In this document: one piece after another, positions 1 to 7,908 of the stretch
How the letters are laid out: every line of letters starts with the position of its first letter
How positions within the stretch are numbered: position 1 is the first letter of the stretch
From: Pedobacter sp. Bi126
GTDB lineage: Bacteria; Bacteroidota; Bacteroidia; Sphingobacteriales; Sphingobacteriaceae
Assembly (NCBI RefSeq): GCF_918698245.1
Contig: NZ_CAKKMS010000002.1
Coordinates: 186,001 to 250,000 of the forward strand
DNA length: 64,000 nt
Direction: 5' to 3'
Program-made: the position numbers and the translations under genes
Notes under the pieces: generated by a model
What the model was told of the DNA's origin: nothing
Databases searched by the model: none
What the model saw: only the letters and a program-made list of their open reading frames with translations

Positions 1-1
1 A

Positions 2-346
2 ATATATGAGGGACGTCCAATAAACATTAAGGGCTCTCATGTAGATAATGGCAATACTGGGAATATTGGTATTGTGTTAATGGTCGATTTAGACACGAAA
101 GACGCGGGACTGTCGCTAGTCGAACGTTATGCGGAAGAGTTCATGGGAGATGGGGAGGCAACTGATCCAATGATAGAATCATTATTTCAGCTATCCAGGT
201 ATCTCAAATCAGAATATGGCATCAAATATCTTGGTGGCCATCAAGAGTTTTTGCCCGCTAGGCCATGCCCTGGGAACATTGGGATGGAATGGGTAGAGAA
301 AATCAGACAAACGCTGAAAATGCAAAAGCCGACCGAAATCAAATGA
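2..346 (+). CDS. N-acetylmuramoyl-L-alanine amidase (Amidase_2/PGRP type), 5' end outside window
   Basis: The reading frame is open from the window edge, so the N-terminus is missing. The visible part has two hallmarks of the Amidase_2/peptidoglycan-recognition fold: a GSHVDNGNTGNIGI stretch (usual form GAHtxGxNxxsIGI) and, near the C-terminus, GGHQEFLPARPCPG, which carries the usual zinc-ligand His and the CPG motif. Family members cleave the bond between N-acetylmuramic acid and L-alanine in peptidoglycan. The stop codon overlaps the start of the next gene by 4 bp (ATGA), so the two are probably translated together. It could be a cell-wall hydrolase, a phage-type endolysin or a secreted effector; the missing N-terminus would decide this. 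Confidence 0.85.
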   Translation: MYEGRPINIKGSHVDNGNTGNIGIVLMVDLDTKDAGLSLVERYAEEFMGDGEATDPMIESLFQLSRYLKSEYGIKYLGGHQEFLPARPCPGNIGMEWVEKIRQTLKMQKPTEIK

Positions 347-750
347 AAATGAATGCAATTTCTTACTTCTTAAATATTTGCGTGTTATTAATAATTTTTT
401 TAACACCAAGATATTTTCATAATGACTACACTAGATTAGTAGATTATGTTACCATTTTTTTTATGCTATTCAACTATCTTGTACTAAGATATGCTAAAGT
501 CACATTGGGCAAATTATACTTATGGGTCAGCATTGCTCAATTACTCAGTTGTTTGTTGACGATTACCTCAAATGAGGAGATCGGGTTTAAAACAACAAGG
601 ATTCAATATCTGATTACCAATCAACTTCATGACAACTTGAATGATTTCACGGAAGGTGTCTTGTCAATAGCGATTTTAATTTATTTTGCACTACAGATTC
701 TATATATATTCAGGTTAGTGAAAGCAATGGGGCCAGCAAAGTTGATATAA
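343..750 (+). CDS. Small membrane protein coupled to the amidase
   Basis: A 135-residue protein starting at the ATG inside the ATGA overlap with the amidase stop. This start is preferred to an upstream in-frame one that would lie within the amidase gene. It has about three to four hydrophobic segments (roughly residues 4-22, 32-50, 58-75 and 105-127), with a short loop rich in Asn and Asp between the last two. I do not recognise a family. The tight coupling suggests a holin-like partner or a membrane immunity protein for the amidase, but this rests on position only. Confidence 0.6.
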   Translation: MKMNAISYFLNICVLLIIFLTPRYFHNDYTRLVDYVTIFFMLFNYLVLRYAKVTLGKLYLWVSIAQLLSCLLTITSNEEIGFKTTRIQYLITNQLHDNLNDFTEGVLSIAILIYFALQILYIFRLVKAMGPAKLI

Positions 751-881
751 TTCTTTGGTGAAAGCCAGGCAGTTTGATCTTTTTTAAAAAAACAGATCAA
801 ACCTAAATACCAACGGAATAAAAGTAATCAACCCGGATGGCATACCCTTCACTTTAAAATACAGCTTTGAATATAATTCGC

Positions 882-1011
882 TATCGAATAATGATTGATC
901 TGTATTGTTCAGCTTATTAAGGTTCGCCTGCTCCTTGGGCTGTAATGCAATTGGTATAGTCCATCCTTTTGCCGCTGCGAGAGACTTCATTTCGTTTCCG
1001 ACGGCGGTATT
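882..1011 (-). pseudogene. Fragment of a DUF4142 lipoprotein gene
   Basis: On the minus strand this stretch encodes MKSLAAAKGWTIP, QPKEQANLNKLNNTDQSLFD and nearby residues. It is nearly identical to the middle of the intact DUF4142 gene at 7155-7676 (MKSLAAGKGWTIP, QPKEQANLDKLNNTDPSLFD). DNA identity begins near 882 and stops abruptly near 1011, with unrelated sequence on both sides. An open frame continues to 784 but the sequence past the break has no relation to DUF4142. No signal peptide or start region remains, so this is a decayed partial duplicate. Confidence 0.75.
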
Positions 1012-1447
1012 TGAAGTTTTCCACCGCTTTTAAATCTCGTAATTTTGTTTGCTTGTTTTGTCACGGTGATTTTTGTTTTTTATTGGGATTAGTTTGGGAT
1101 CAAGAATATTAACCATTTTTAAGCTAAATCCTAAAGAACCTCATTAAATAACATTTTGATATAACCTGGGATTTATGTCTGTAGGAACATTCAAGAACTA
1201 TTATTCAACAGAACAGTCAACCATTTCCATCTCCCACAATGGGATTAGCTCCAGGTACGCCAATTTTAATCTTTCTTTGAAATTTTTGAATTCAATTGCA
1301 CGGTAACATACCGGATGTTTTTTTACGGGAACTAATAGAATAAATACTTCGTCAAGCCTGCGGTTAACCCCCGTTTTATAAGCTTTGCATCCGAAAAAAA
1401 AACTTTTTGATCAGGTAAAGGATTTTTACTATAACAATTTATCAGAT
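1012..1447. other. Intergenic region, no gene seen
   Basis: About 430 AT-rich bases between the DUF4142 fragment and the small lipoprotein gene. Open frames here are short and have no start-site support or protein-like composition. I found no clear hairpin or repeat. Confidence 0.5.
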
Positions 1448-1681
1448 ATGAAAAAGCAGATTTTATTACTCGCAGCCGCATTAACTTCAATAGTAATGGC
1501 CTGTAACTCCGAAAATCGCTCATCAAGCAGCGATTCAACTTCCAGTGATACTTCAATGAGCTCAATGAGTGCTACAGACCCTATGCAGGACAGCACAAGC
1601 CGTGATAGCACGAGTACAAGCACCACCACCGATTCCACTGCTCAGAATGGAAGTACAGGTACTCAACAGCAAAGACAATAG
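1448..1681 (+). CDS. Small Ser/Thr-rich lipoprotein
   Basis: A 77-residue protein. Residues 1-20 form a lipoprotein signal (MKKQ, a hydrophobic core, then IVMAC with the lipidated Cys at about 20). The mature part is almost entirely Ser, Thr, Asp and Gln and looks disordered. The start at 1448 is chosen because the signal peptide begins there; an upstream in-frame ATG at 1385 would put 21 polar residues before it. No known domain. It resembles the lipoprotein at 2196-2408 in plan and may serve as a short envelope linker or stress protein, but the function is unknown. Confidence 0.65.
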   Translation: MKKQILLLAAALTSIVMACNSENRSSSSDSTSSDTSMSSMSATDPMQDSTSRDSTSTSTTTDSTAQNGSTGTQQQRQ

Positions 1682-1773
1682 GCTAGCTGGGTTGCCAACC
1701 AGGTAGACCATACCGGGCTGTTGTTCTGCCCTTCACTAAACATTGGCATATTTTAAACTTAAATCACAAAAAA

Positions 1774-2040
1774 ATGGAACAGGAAGATCAATCTACATCG
1801 CAAGAGACAGAAATCGGACAAGACGGTGGTACAGACCAAAATTCTGGACAGGATATTGGCAATGAAGAAACCCAGGAAAACAATACCCTTGGAGGAGATT
1901 CAGATAACGAACAGTCCCCAGAACAGTCATCAGGGGACACAGAAAATGTTGAGGGCACGGACGGATCATCCGAGGATGAACAGCCTGACCCCAGTGAGCT
2001 TGACATCGATGAAAGCACGGGAAATCCAGGGCTCGGTTAA
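1774..2040 (+). CDS. Acidic disordered hypothetical protein
   Basis: An 88-residue protein made mostly of Glu, Asp, Gln, Ser, Gly and Asn, with no hydrophobic core, no signal peptide and no cysteine. Such strongly acidic small proteins occur in stress-gene clusters of this group, but no family is recognised. It is followed 48 bp downstream by a perfect-stem terminator, which supports a real transcription unit. Low complexity makes the coding call less certain than for a folded protein. Confidence 0.55.
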   Translation: MEQEDQSTSQETEIGQDGGTDQNSGQDIGNEETQENNTLGGDSDNEQSPEQSSGDTENVEGTDGSSEDEQPDPSELDIDESTGNPGLG

Positions 2041-2088
2041 CCGGGCCAGAATGGTAATCAAAACCGATATCTCAGGTGGATGACATCA

Positions 2089-2125
2089 CATCAGAAAGCA
2101 GAATTCTGCTTTCTGATGTTTTTAT
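2089..2125 (+). terminator. Rho-independent terminator
   Basis: A near-perfect 30-base inverted repeat (CATCAGAAAGCAG, then CTGCTTTCTGATG, with a minimal loop) is followed by a T-rich run. It ends the transcript of the acidic protein gene at 1774-2040. Confidence 0.85.
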
Positions 2126-2195
2126 TGTTATGTACTTCAGCTCAAATTGAATTGTGAGGTATCAGGAGATTCATTGTTGTCTTAATTAATAATTT

Positions 2196-2408
2196 ATGAG
2201 AAAATATATTTTTGCTATAGCAACAGCTGCAGTGATGGCCAGTATGGGCTGCCACGCTGATCGAACAGAAAACGATCGCAAGTCGACAGGTGCAGATTCT
2301 AGTCTTCAGGATAGCAGCAGGCTCGATTCTTTTGGAGGTGATGGTACTGCAAAAAGCAGGAAAGGAACCACCAAGGATAGTACGGTGATGGGCACCCCTC
2401 CAGATTAA
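2196..2408 (+). CDS. Small lipoprotein
   Basis: A 70-residue protein with an N-terminal lipoprotein signal (MRKYIFAIATAAVMASMGC, Cys about 19). The short mature domain is rich in Ser, Asp, Lys and Gly. It shares size and layout with the lipoprotein at 1448-1681 but not clear sequence identity. No domain or function is recognised. Confidence 0.6.
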   Translation: MRKYIFAIATAAVMASMGCHADRTENDRKSTGADSSLQDSSRLDSFGGDGTAKSRKGTTKDSTVMGTPPD

Positions 2409-2471
2409 AAATTATTTGGCCGCAAGCTAGTATTAATTATGCCCACAACGATGTAGAAATGAATAAAAATT

Positions 2472-2684
2472 ATGGAAAAGCGTAAAGATGATCATCTAAA
2501 AGAAGCATCCGAAAACGGATCACTTACACCAGTGAGGCCACCCGCAGAAGATATAATCAAAGGAGCGGGAGAGGATGATGCAATTACTGAACTGAGGAAT
2601 AACCGTTCGGATAAAGACGTAGATAAGGAAGAACAGCGCGGTACTGACCCTCGGGCTTATCCGGGTCCGCGTGATGGGCAGTAA
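2472..2684 (+). CDS. Small hydrophilic hypothetical protein
   Basis: A 70-residue, strongly charged protein (MEKRKDDHLKEASENG at the start, RGTDPRAYPGPRDGQ at the end) with no hydrophobic segment. It belongs by composition with the other 60-70 aa hydrophilic proteins in the window (5602-5799, 6914-7105, 20311-20511, 28078-28275), which may be disordered stress proteins. A terminator follows at 2753. Function unknown. Confidence 0.55.
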   Translation: MEKRKDDHLKEASENGSLTPVRPPAEDIIKGAGEDDAITELRNNRSDKDVDKEEQRGTDPRAYPGPRDGQ

Positions 2685-2752
2685 CATTTTGAATGCTTTT
2701 ATCGGGACCGACCAAATTATAGCATAAGGAAATATAACGGTGAAGAAATCGG

Positions 2753-2797
2753 ACCTGCCTTGGGCACCTTTAGTCCCAGGGCAGGTTCTTTTTTTAT
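2753..2797. terminator. Bidirectional terminator between convergent genes
   Basis: A stem ACCTGCC(T)TGGG paired with CCCA(G)GGCAGGT surrounds a short loop and is followed by a run of T on the plus strand. It lies between the plus-strand gene ending at 2684 and the minus-strand gene ending at 2797, and probably serves the plus-strand unit at least. Confidence 0.75.
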
Positions 2798-3279
2798 TAT
2801 TTTCTTTTGCAAAGATACTTGATCATCAGGCCACCTACGGCGAGGGTAATTGCCGCCTTGCCTATCATATTGACAGGATTATACCTGAATTCTGATTTCC
2901 AGCCCCTTTCTTTTACAATATTCGGGATTGTGCCTTTTTTAAAGTCATCAATGATGCCTTCCCAGGCATTTATCCTGTCTGCGAGGATTAATGGTATCCA
3001 GTGGCGGTATCTGTCCTCGCTATGCTTAAAAGCATATCTGCGTATCGCACCGCTGAGTCCTGAAGGGGGAACGGAGGTTCCGAACACTGCGCTGGGCCGT
3101 GGCCGCTCATTAGACTTAAGAAGCTCAATATTTACAGGCTGTTGTTCAGCTTTTTCATAATTGCTCCGGTTGTGGTCGTCTCCGGTATAGTTTTTAATCG
3201 GATAGGTGGGTTCATTGTCTGGATCAATATCCATACCCCATCCGGGAATATTTTTGAAGTCTTGATTTTGATTGTTCAT
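2797..3279 (-). CDS. Hypothetical protein with C-terminal hydrophobic segment
   Basis: A 160-residue protein read from the ATG at 3279, 4 bases after the stop of the upstream dehydrogenase gene; longer starts would overlap that gene. The N-terminal half is polar and Pro/Asn-rich with a GWGMDIDPDNEPTYP stretch. The middle has a conserved-looking block (RYAFKHSEDRYRHWIPLILADRINAWEG). The last 20 residues form one hydrophobic segment (AAITLAVGGLMIKYL) ending in KRK, which suggests a tail anchor. I do not recognise a family. It is almost certainly co-transcribed with the dehydrogenase at 3284-4435. Confidence 0.7.
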   Translation of the reverse strand: MNNQNQDFKNIPGWGMDIDPDNEPTYPIKNYTGDDHNRSNYEKAEQQPVNIELLKSNERPRPSAVFGTSVPPSGLSGAIRRYAFKHSEDRYRHWIPLILADRINAWEGIIDDFKKGTIPNIVKERGWKSEFRYNPVNMIGKAAITLAVGGLMIKYLCKRK

Positions 3280-3283
3280 AATA

Positions 3284-4435
3284 TTAAGGTTTAGTTGATG
3301 GAATAAGTACAGTTTTAATGCATTCATCCAGTTTGGAAGAAAAGATCCGGTAAGCCTCCGAAATTTCCTCCAATGGAACCCTATGGGTGATAAGGCCCTT
3401 TGGATTAAGCCTGCCAGATTGAACATGATCGATCAGGCGTGGTAGAAGCCTTTTAACTGATGCCTGGTTTGCTCTCAGTGTGATACCTTTATTGAGTATA
3501 TTGCCAATAGGAACGTAATTAAACGGTGGACCATAAACGCCAACTACCGAAACGATTCCACCTTTTTTTACTGAGTTTATAGCCCATTGAAGCGCAGTTG
3601 CCGCTCCGGCCTGCATCAGGGTCACTTTACCGGTAAAAGTTTGGAGTGCATTTCCTTCGGCTTCGCAACCTACGCAATCAATACACACATCTGCCCCATA
3701 CCAGTCGGTTGTTTTTTTTAGGAAAACTACAGGATCATCCATAGATTTAAAATTGTAGGCTTCGCACTTTGCATAATTTTTTGCAAACTCAAGCCGGTAG
3801 TCAACATGGTCGATAATGATCACCCTGGAAGGGCCAAAAAACCAGGCGCACCTGGCGGCCATTATTCCTATTGGGCCTGCGCCGAACACAACCACCGTAT
3901 CGCCTTCTTTTATGCCACCCATTTCGGCTGCCTGGTAACCTGTTGGCACCACATCTGTCAATAGCACTGCATCATCTGGATCCATATCAGGCGGGATGAC
4001 CGTTGGACCAACATTTGCGTAGGGCACCCGAACATATTCTGCCTGCCCGCCATCAAAGCCACCTGCAGTGTGCGAATACCCGAAAATGCCACCCACAGCG
4101 GTGGCCATTGTATTGGATTCGTGGCAGTTTCCGTAAAGTCCCTGCTTGCAAAAATTACACTTTCCGCAGGCGATATTGAAAGGTACAAGTACATGGTCGC
4201 CGACTTTGACATTGGTTACTAAGGGGCCAACTTCTTCCACAACTCCGGTAAACTCGTGGCCGAATGTAGACCCAACACGTGTATCGGGTACCATCCCATG
4301 GTAAAGATGGAGATCCGACCCACAGATACAAGTCCTTGTAACCCGCACAATCGCATCTTCGGGATGTAGGATTTCAGGCATTGGCCGCTCAACGGTACGT
4401 ACCCTGTAAGGTCCGCGATAGTTCATTGCTAACAT
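3284..4435 (-). CDS. Zinc-dependent alcohol dehydrogenase, formaldehyde-dehydrogenase-like
   Basis: A 383-residue medium-chain dehydrogenase. Catalytic zinc residues are seen at Cys38 (CICGSD) and His60-Glu61 (GHEF). The structural zinc site is complete: Cys90, 93, 96 and 104 (CGKCNFC then NC). A Rossmann motif VVVFGAGPIG binds NAD(P). The length and the NTMATAVGGIFGYSH region fit the glutathione-independent formaldehyde dehydrogenase/threonine-dehydrogenase-like branch. It probably oxidises a small alcohol or aldehyde adduct; the exact substrate cannot be told. It is the first gene of a two-gene unit with 2797-3279. Confidence 0.88.
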   Translation of the reverse strand: MLAMNYRGPYRVRTVERPMPEILHPEDAIVRVTRTCICGSDLHLYHGMVPDTRVGSTFGHEFTGVVEEVGPLVTNVKVGDHVLVPFNIACGKCNFCKQGLYGNCHESNTMATAVGGIFGYSHTAGGFDGGQAEYVRVPYANVGPTVIPPDMDPDDAVLLTDVVPTGYQAAEMGGIKEGDTVVVFGAGPIGIMAARCAWFFGPSRVIIIDHVDYRLEFAKNYAKCEAYNFKSMDDPVVFLKKTTDWYGADVCIDCVGCEAEGNALQTFTGKVTLMQAGAATALQWAINSVKKGGIVSVVGVYGPPFNYVPIGNILNKGITLRANQASVKRLLPRLIDHVQSGRLNPKGLITHRVPLEEISEAYRIFSSKLDECIKTVLIPSTKP

Positions 4436-4667
4436 AATTTCAAAATTTAATATATAAGTAAATGATAGTTTTCTGTTGGTTCCTTATTCCATTTATGATT
4501 TTTTTTGGTCAGCGTTAATATGTAAATAATTGTTCCTGATGTAGTTATGTATAAAAGAATCTACCTTAACCGCTATATGCCAGTAATGCTTTTCTGTTAA
4601 CGCCATTTTCCTGGAAAGAAGAAAGCAGGTAAGGAGAATCGATTTCCTTTTACGGAGACCGGTTGGC

Positions 4668-5495
4668 TCAAAGGTGAGGGATATTCCTGCATGGAATAAC
4701 AAACTTTTCACCCATCGACATAACTGATACTTTCAAATCACGGATGGTGATTTTTAGATCATCGTCGAACGAGGTGATATTCGAGCCGTTGCTTCCTTCG
4801 CCATCCAACAATATCACAACTCCATTACCAATTACCTCGCAATTAAAAGCCTCGGTAACTATAATTGCCGTATTCTCTTCAATACCTATGCCTATCGAGG
4901 CTGGGTTGGTAGCAATCACCTGGGCCATCCGTACAAAACGTCCGCGGTGAACAAAATGTGTATCTACACAAACATCTCTTAGAAACTCGAATCCAGTGGT
5001 AACTTTTACCCCTGCAGCCACCATCTCGTTCTTGCCTGTGCCGTCAAAAATCATTGGGGTAGACATCGCCATTGCGCCTGCGCTTGTTCCTGCAACGATC
5101 AGTCCGCTATAGATATACCTGTTTTTTATCTGCCCCATTATTTCAGTTCCTCCATATATCGCGGTGAGTTTAAGCTGGTCGCCCCCGGTAAAGAAAATGC
5201 CGTTCGCCTTGTCAATACGTTCGGCCAGATCAGCATCCAACGGACGGTTCTCATGGTGGATATGGCCAGTTGCGCTAGCACCAAGCGCACTGAAGCAGGT
5301 TGCATATATGTTATAGGTATCGTTAACTTCTTCCAAGCCTGCCGTGGTAATAATTTCAATAACAGGAGATTTGCCACACAGTTCAATAAAGGCTGACAGA
5401 ACAGATTTATCGGTCAGTTCGGTAGGTGATTTATTTTCAGCGCCTCCGATGAGCATAAGTTTACCATTAGGAAGGGGACAGTTTTGTTTTTTCAT
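4668..5495 (-). CDS. Cyanophycinase-like S51 serine peptidase
   Basis: A 275-residue protein from the ATG at 5495. ATGs at 5504 and 5507 are also possible; the frame runs open to 5630, but that part overlaps the next gene. Family S51 features are plain: GKLMLIGGAE at the start, FFTGGDQLKL, the nucleophile elbow GTSAGA with Ser138, and VDTHFVHRGR with the likely His. Cyanophycinase cuts the beta-Asp-Arg dipeptide from cyanophycin; relatives act as dipeptidases (peptidase E). There is no signal peptide, so it should be cytoplasmic. No cyanophycin synthetase gene lies in this window, so the natural substrate may be another isoaspartyl-type peptide. Confidence 0.85.
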   Translation of the reverse strand: MKKQNCPLPNGKLMLIGGAENKSPTELTDKSVLSAFIELCGKSPVIEIITTAGLEEVNDTYNIYATCFSALGASATGHIHHENRPLDADLAERIDKANGIFFTGGDQLKLTAIYGGTEIMGQIKNRYIYSGLIVAGTSAGAMAMSTPMIFDGTGKNEMVAAGVKVTTGFEFLRDVCVDTHFVHRGRFVRMAQVIATNPASIGIGIEENTAIIVTEAFNCEVIGNGVVILLDGEGSNGSNITSFDDDLKITIRDLKVSVMSMGEKFVIPCRNIPHL

Positions 5496-5601
5496 TATTC
5501 GCATCATTAAGTAATCTGCTGTATCCGAGGTAAATAAGATGTATTGGCTGCAAGAAAGCAATCCTGTTTTTGTAAGCAGGATTGCTAATATTAGCTGGTT
5601 A

Positions 5602-5799
5602 TTATGGCCAGGAAACCGACTGCTTGTCAAAACCCATTGATCCCTTGTCTTTGCTTTCGCTTTGATCTATTTGTTCTGCTCCACTTTTAATCTGTTCATT
5701 TTTTTTCTGAAGTGTTTTAACGATCTCATCTTCAAGGGAAAGGTTGCTGTTTTCCTTCTCTTGTTTTTTCGGGCCTTTATTTTTTTTGTTGTCTTTCAT
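5602..5799 (-). CDS. Small hydrophilic hypothetical protein
   Basis: A 65-residue Lys/Glu/Gln-rich protein (MKDNKKNKGPKKQEKEN at the start) with a possible amphipathic helix in the middle (LEDEIVKTLQKKNEQI). It shares its opening (MKDxKK) and character with 6914-7105 on the same strand. No family is recognised; a disordered stress protein is possible. It sits between the catalase and cyanophycinase genes and may be co-transcribed with them. Confidence 0.55.
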   Translation of the reverse strand: MKDNKKNKGPKKQEKENSNLSLEDEIVKTLQKKNEQIKSGAEQIDQSESKDKGSMGFDKQSVSWP

Positions 5800-5886
5800 G
5801 GTGATGTTATGTCATTGATTTTTAATACGCCACCGATCAAACCTGAGCTAATACACCAGGTTTGTATCGGTTCGGTATTTGCCATG

Positions 5887-6837
5887 TCAAATGGATGTTA
5901 ATCCAGTATTATAATCGCTCCATGTTGCGGTTCCTACAGGTTCTGAAGATTTGACTTCCAGACTCCGGATTTCGCCCAACTGAATACTAAATGCATTTGC
6001 TTCCTCAATTTCTGTATTGAGATTGACATCCTCAGCGCTGAGGCCTGATGTTGTTTTAACATAAGCTGCCGGATCGGGTATGTATTCCCACTCTTTATCC
6101 ATCTTAGGCATATTTCCCTCGTTCCATGGCCCCCTGGAGCTTGTTGGCGTAGAAAGGTTAAAGTATTGCTGTGTAAACCTTGGATCTGATTGTAAAACTC
6201 CTGGGGGGAAGTTGGGCTGTATCGTTTTCAGGGCGGCCTCAAACATTTTGTAATGTGCAATTTCCCTTGTCATTAAAAAGGAAAGCGTATCTTTTACATA
6301 AGGGTCTGTTGTAAACTTCATGAGGTGTTCATACACCAGCTTGGCCCTCGATTCTGAGGCCAGGTTGCTTCTAAGGTCTACGGTTAAATCGCCATTAGAA
6401 TGAATATAAGAGGCACACCATGGAATACCCTGGCTGTTGCGAAGTGTTGGTCCTCCTCCGGTAATGACTGGGAACTGTGGATTTGCTGTAAGGGCACTAT
6501 GAATAATATCTTCCATTGCAGCCTTACCTTCCAGCACCTGCATAATTTCAGAAGAGTCTGCAGCTCTTTTCAATTCTCCGTTAACGCCCTTAAGCAGCAT
6601 CTGAATAGTTGCACCCACTATTTCAAGGTGCGAAAACTCCTCTGTTGCAATATCCATCAGCATGTCGTACTTATCCGGATAGGGCTGTTTGGCATTAAAT
6701 GCCTGTGTAAAATACTGCATAGCAGCTGCGAGTTCTCCATTTTCGCCACCGAACTGTTCTAGCAGGATGTTTGCAAATGCAGGATCCGGTTTGGATACCC
6801 TTGCATTAAATTGTAGGTCTTTTGAATGATGGAACAT
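5887..6837 (-). CDS. Manganese catalase
   Basis: A 316-residue non-haem catalase that decomposes hydrogen peroxide at a di-manganese centre in the cytoplasm. The ligands known from the Lactobacillus and Thermus enzymes are all visible: Glu35 (GELAAAMQY), Glu67 and His70 (EEFSH), Glu162 (SESRAKLVYEHL) and His195 (REIAHYKMFE). Length is normal. Neighbours on the same strand are small stress-type genes and a DUF4142 gene, which fits a general or oxidative stress role. The start at 6837 gives the usual MFHH beginning. Confidence 0.95.
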   Translation of the reverse strand: MFHHSKDLQFNARVSKPDPAFANILLEQFGGENGELAAAMQYFTQAFNAKQPYPDKYDMLMDIATEEFSHLEIVGATIQMLLKGVNGELKRAADSSEIMQVLEGKAAMEDIIHSALTANPQFPVITGGGPTLRNSQGIPWCASYIHSNGDLTVDLRSNLASESRAKLVYEHLMKFTTDPYVKDTLSFLMTREIAHYKMFEAALKTIQPNFPPGVLQSDPRFTQQYFNLSTPTSSRGPWNEGNMPKMDKEWEYIPDPAAYVKTTSGLSAEDVNLNTEIEEANAFSIQLGEIRSLEVKSSEPVGTATWSDYNTGLTSI

Positions 6838-6913
6838 AATTGATTTTGTTAGTTATTTATACTTGCGGATCTGCGTCTATAATCTGCTAATTGGTCGCAG
6901 CCCATATTATTTG

Positions 6914-7105
6914 TTATTCGCCCAGCTCTTTTTCCCAATCAGACGGGTTACGGCTGGTATCTGTATTTGGATGATCCCCTTTTGGGATTTCCAGATCGGC
7001 GGGCCGTTTGTCTTCAAATGATTTAGGTCCGTCTTCGGCTTTCTGATCTTCATTGCCAAGGGGCTCATCTTCCAGCCCGTGTTTTGCTTTTTTGCTGTCT
7101 TTCAT
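6914..7105 (-). CDS. Small hydrophilic hypothetical protein
   Basis: A 63-residue acidic, Pro/Asp/Glu-rich protein (MKDSKKAKHG at the start, NPSDWEKELGE at the end). It lies 76 bp upstream of the manganese catalase on the same strand and begins like the 5602-5799 protein. It has no hydrophobic core and is probably disordered. Function unknown. Confidence 0.55.
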   Translation of the reverse strand: MKDSKKAKHGLEDEPLGNEDQKAEDGPKSFEDKRPADLEIPKGDHPNTDTSRNPSDWEKELGE

Positions 7106-7154
7106 CTTTGGATTATTATATTTTAGTTGTTAAACAGGTGGTTAACTTGTCTGG

Positions 7155-7676
7155 CTATTTGATCTGGGCCTGCAGTTTCACCGCTTCTTCGAGATGGGTC
7201 TTAAGTGAAGGTAGCTTTGCTCCGGCAAATGATCTTAAGTCTGCATCGTAACCCCCCATATCACCAGCCGCGTTAGAAAACAGCGTAATCGCGTCCTGAT
7301 GGGAGGCAACCATTATCTTCATAAACTCCCTGTCAAATAATGATGGATCTGTGTTGTTCAGCTTATCAAGGTTTGCCTGCTCCTTGGGCTGTAATGTAGT
7401 TGGTATAGTCCATCCTTTTCCCGCCGCAAGCGATTTCATTTCGTTTCCTACGGCGGTATGATCTGTTGTCATGTGCTCACCATAATGTTTTACCGCAGCG
7501 TTTTGTGCTTTTTGTGTAGCGATTGCGCCTGCCTGTATCTCGAAACTGTTACTGCTCGAGGCTTGAGTTACAAAAGACTGGTTATCCATCGCGTAATTTT
7601 CATCGTTGTCCTTTTTACAAGCCTGTAGGCATAATATGGTAAAGGTTACCATCATCAGTGTTTTTAGTGTTTTCAT
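7155..7676 (-). CDS. DUF4142 lipoprotein
   Basis: A 173-residue protein with a lipoprotein signal (TILCLQAC, Cys20) followed by a helical DUF4142 domain: NSFEIQAGAIATQKAQN, KHYGEHMTTDHTAVGNE, FDREFMKIMVASHQDAITLF. The His-containing helices resemble ferritin-like four-helix bundles; the family has no agreed activity. It is expected in the periplasm, anchored by lipid. It heads a same-strand run with the small hydrophilic protein and manganese catalase. A damaged copy of its central part lies at 882-1011. Confidence 0.88.
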   Translation of the reverse strand: MKTLKTLMMVTFTILCLQACKKDNDENYAMDNQSFVTQASSSNSFEIQAGAIATQKAQNAAVKHYGEHMTTDHTAVGNEMKSLAAGKGWTIPTTLQPKEQANLDKLNNTDPSLFDREFMKIMVASHQDAITLFSNAAGDMGGYDADLRSFAGAKLPSLKTHLEEAVKLQAQIK

Positions 7677-7908
7677 AACTTTTATCTTTTCTTTCTATTG
7701 ATAACCTTTTTTTTATTGCGCTGGTTTAGGGGTGAAATACCCGAATGAAGCTGATAAATTCCTGAATTTGTTCCGTATTTATTCGTATGGATGGAAAGGT
7801 TTACAATGAATCCTCTCGACCGGAGCAATACGTAGATCGAGATGAGGCCGAGCGCTATCGCTTTAATTAATACCACTCAGCTTTGTTGTTATTTACATGC
7901 AACCAGTT

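Noticed and set aside
784..881. Minus-strand extension of the DUF4142 fragment frame
   Set aside because: The residues past the break (rich in Phe and Leu) have no match to DUF4142, so they are not treated as part of a gene.
1788..2018. Ser/Cys-rich minus-strand frame opposite the acidic protein gene
   Set aside because: It is the mirror of low-complexity coding sequence; the plus-strand gene has the terminator.
4493..4711. 72-codon minus-strand frame after the cyanophycinase gene
   Set aside because: It overlaps the end of that gene in another frame and shows no domain or start-site support.
7682..7876. 64-codon minus-strand frame just upstream of the DUF4142 gene
   Set aside because: It begins with GTG, has a mixed, non-protein-like composition and occupies the space where the DUF4142 promoter should be.
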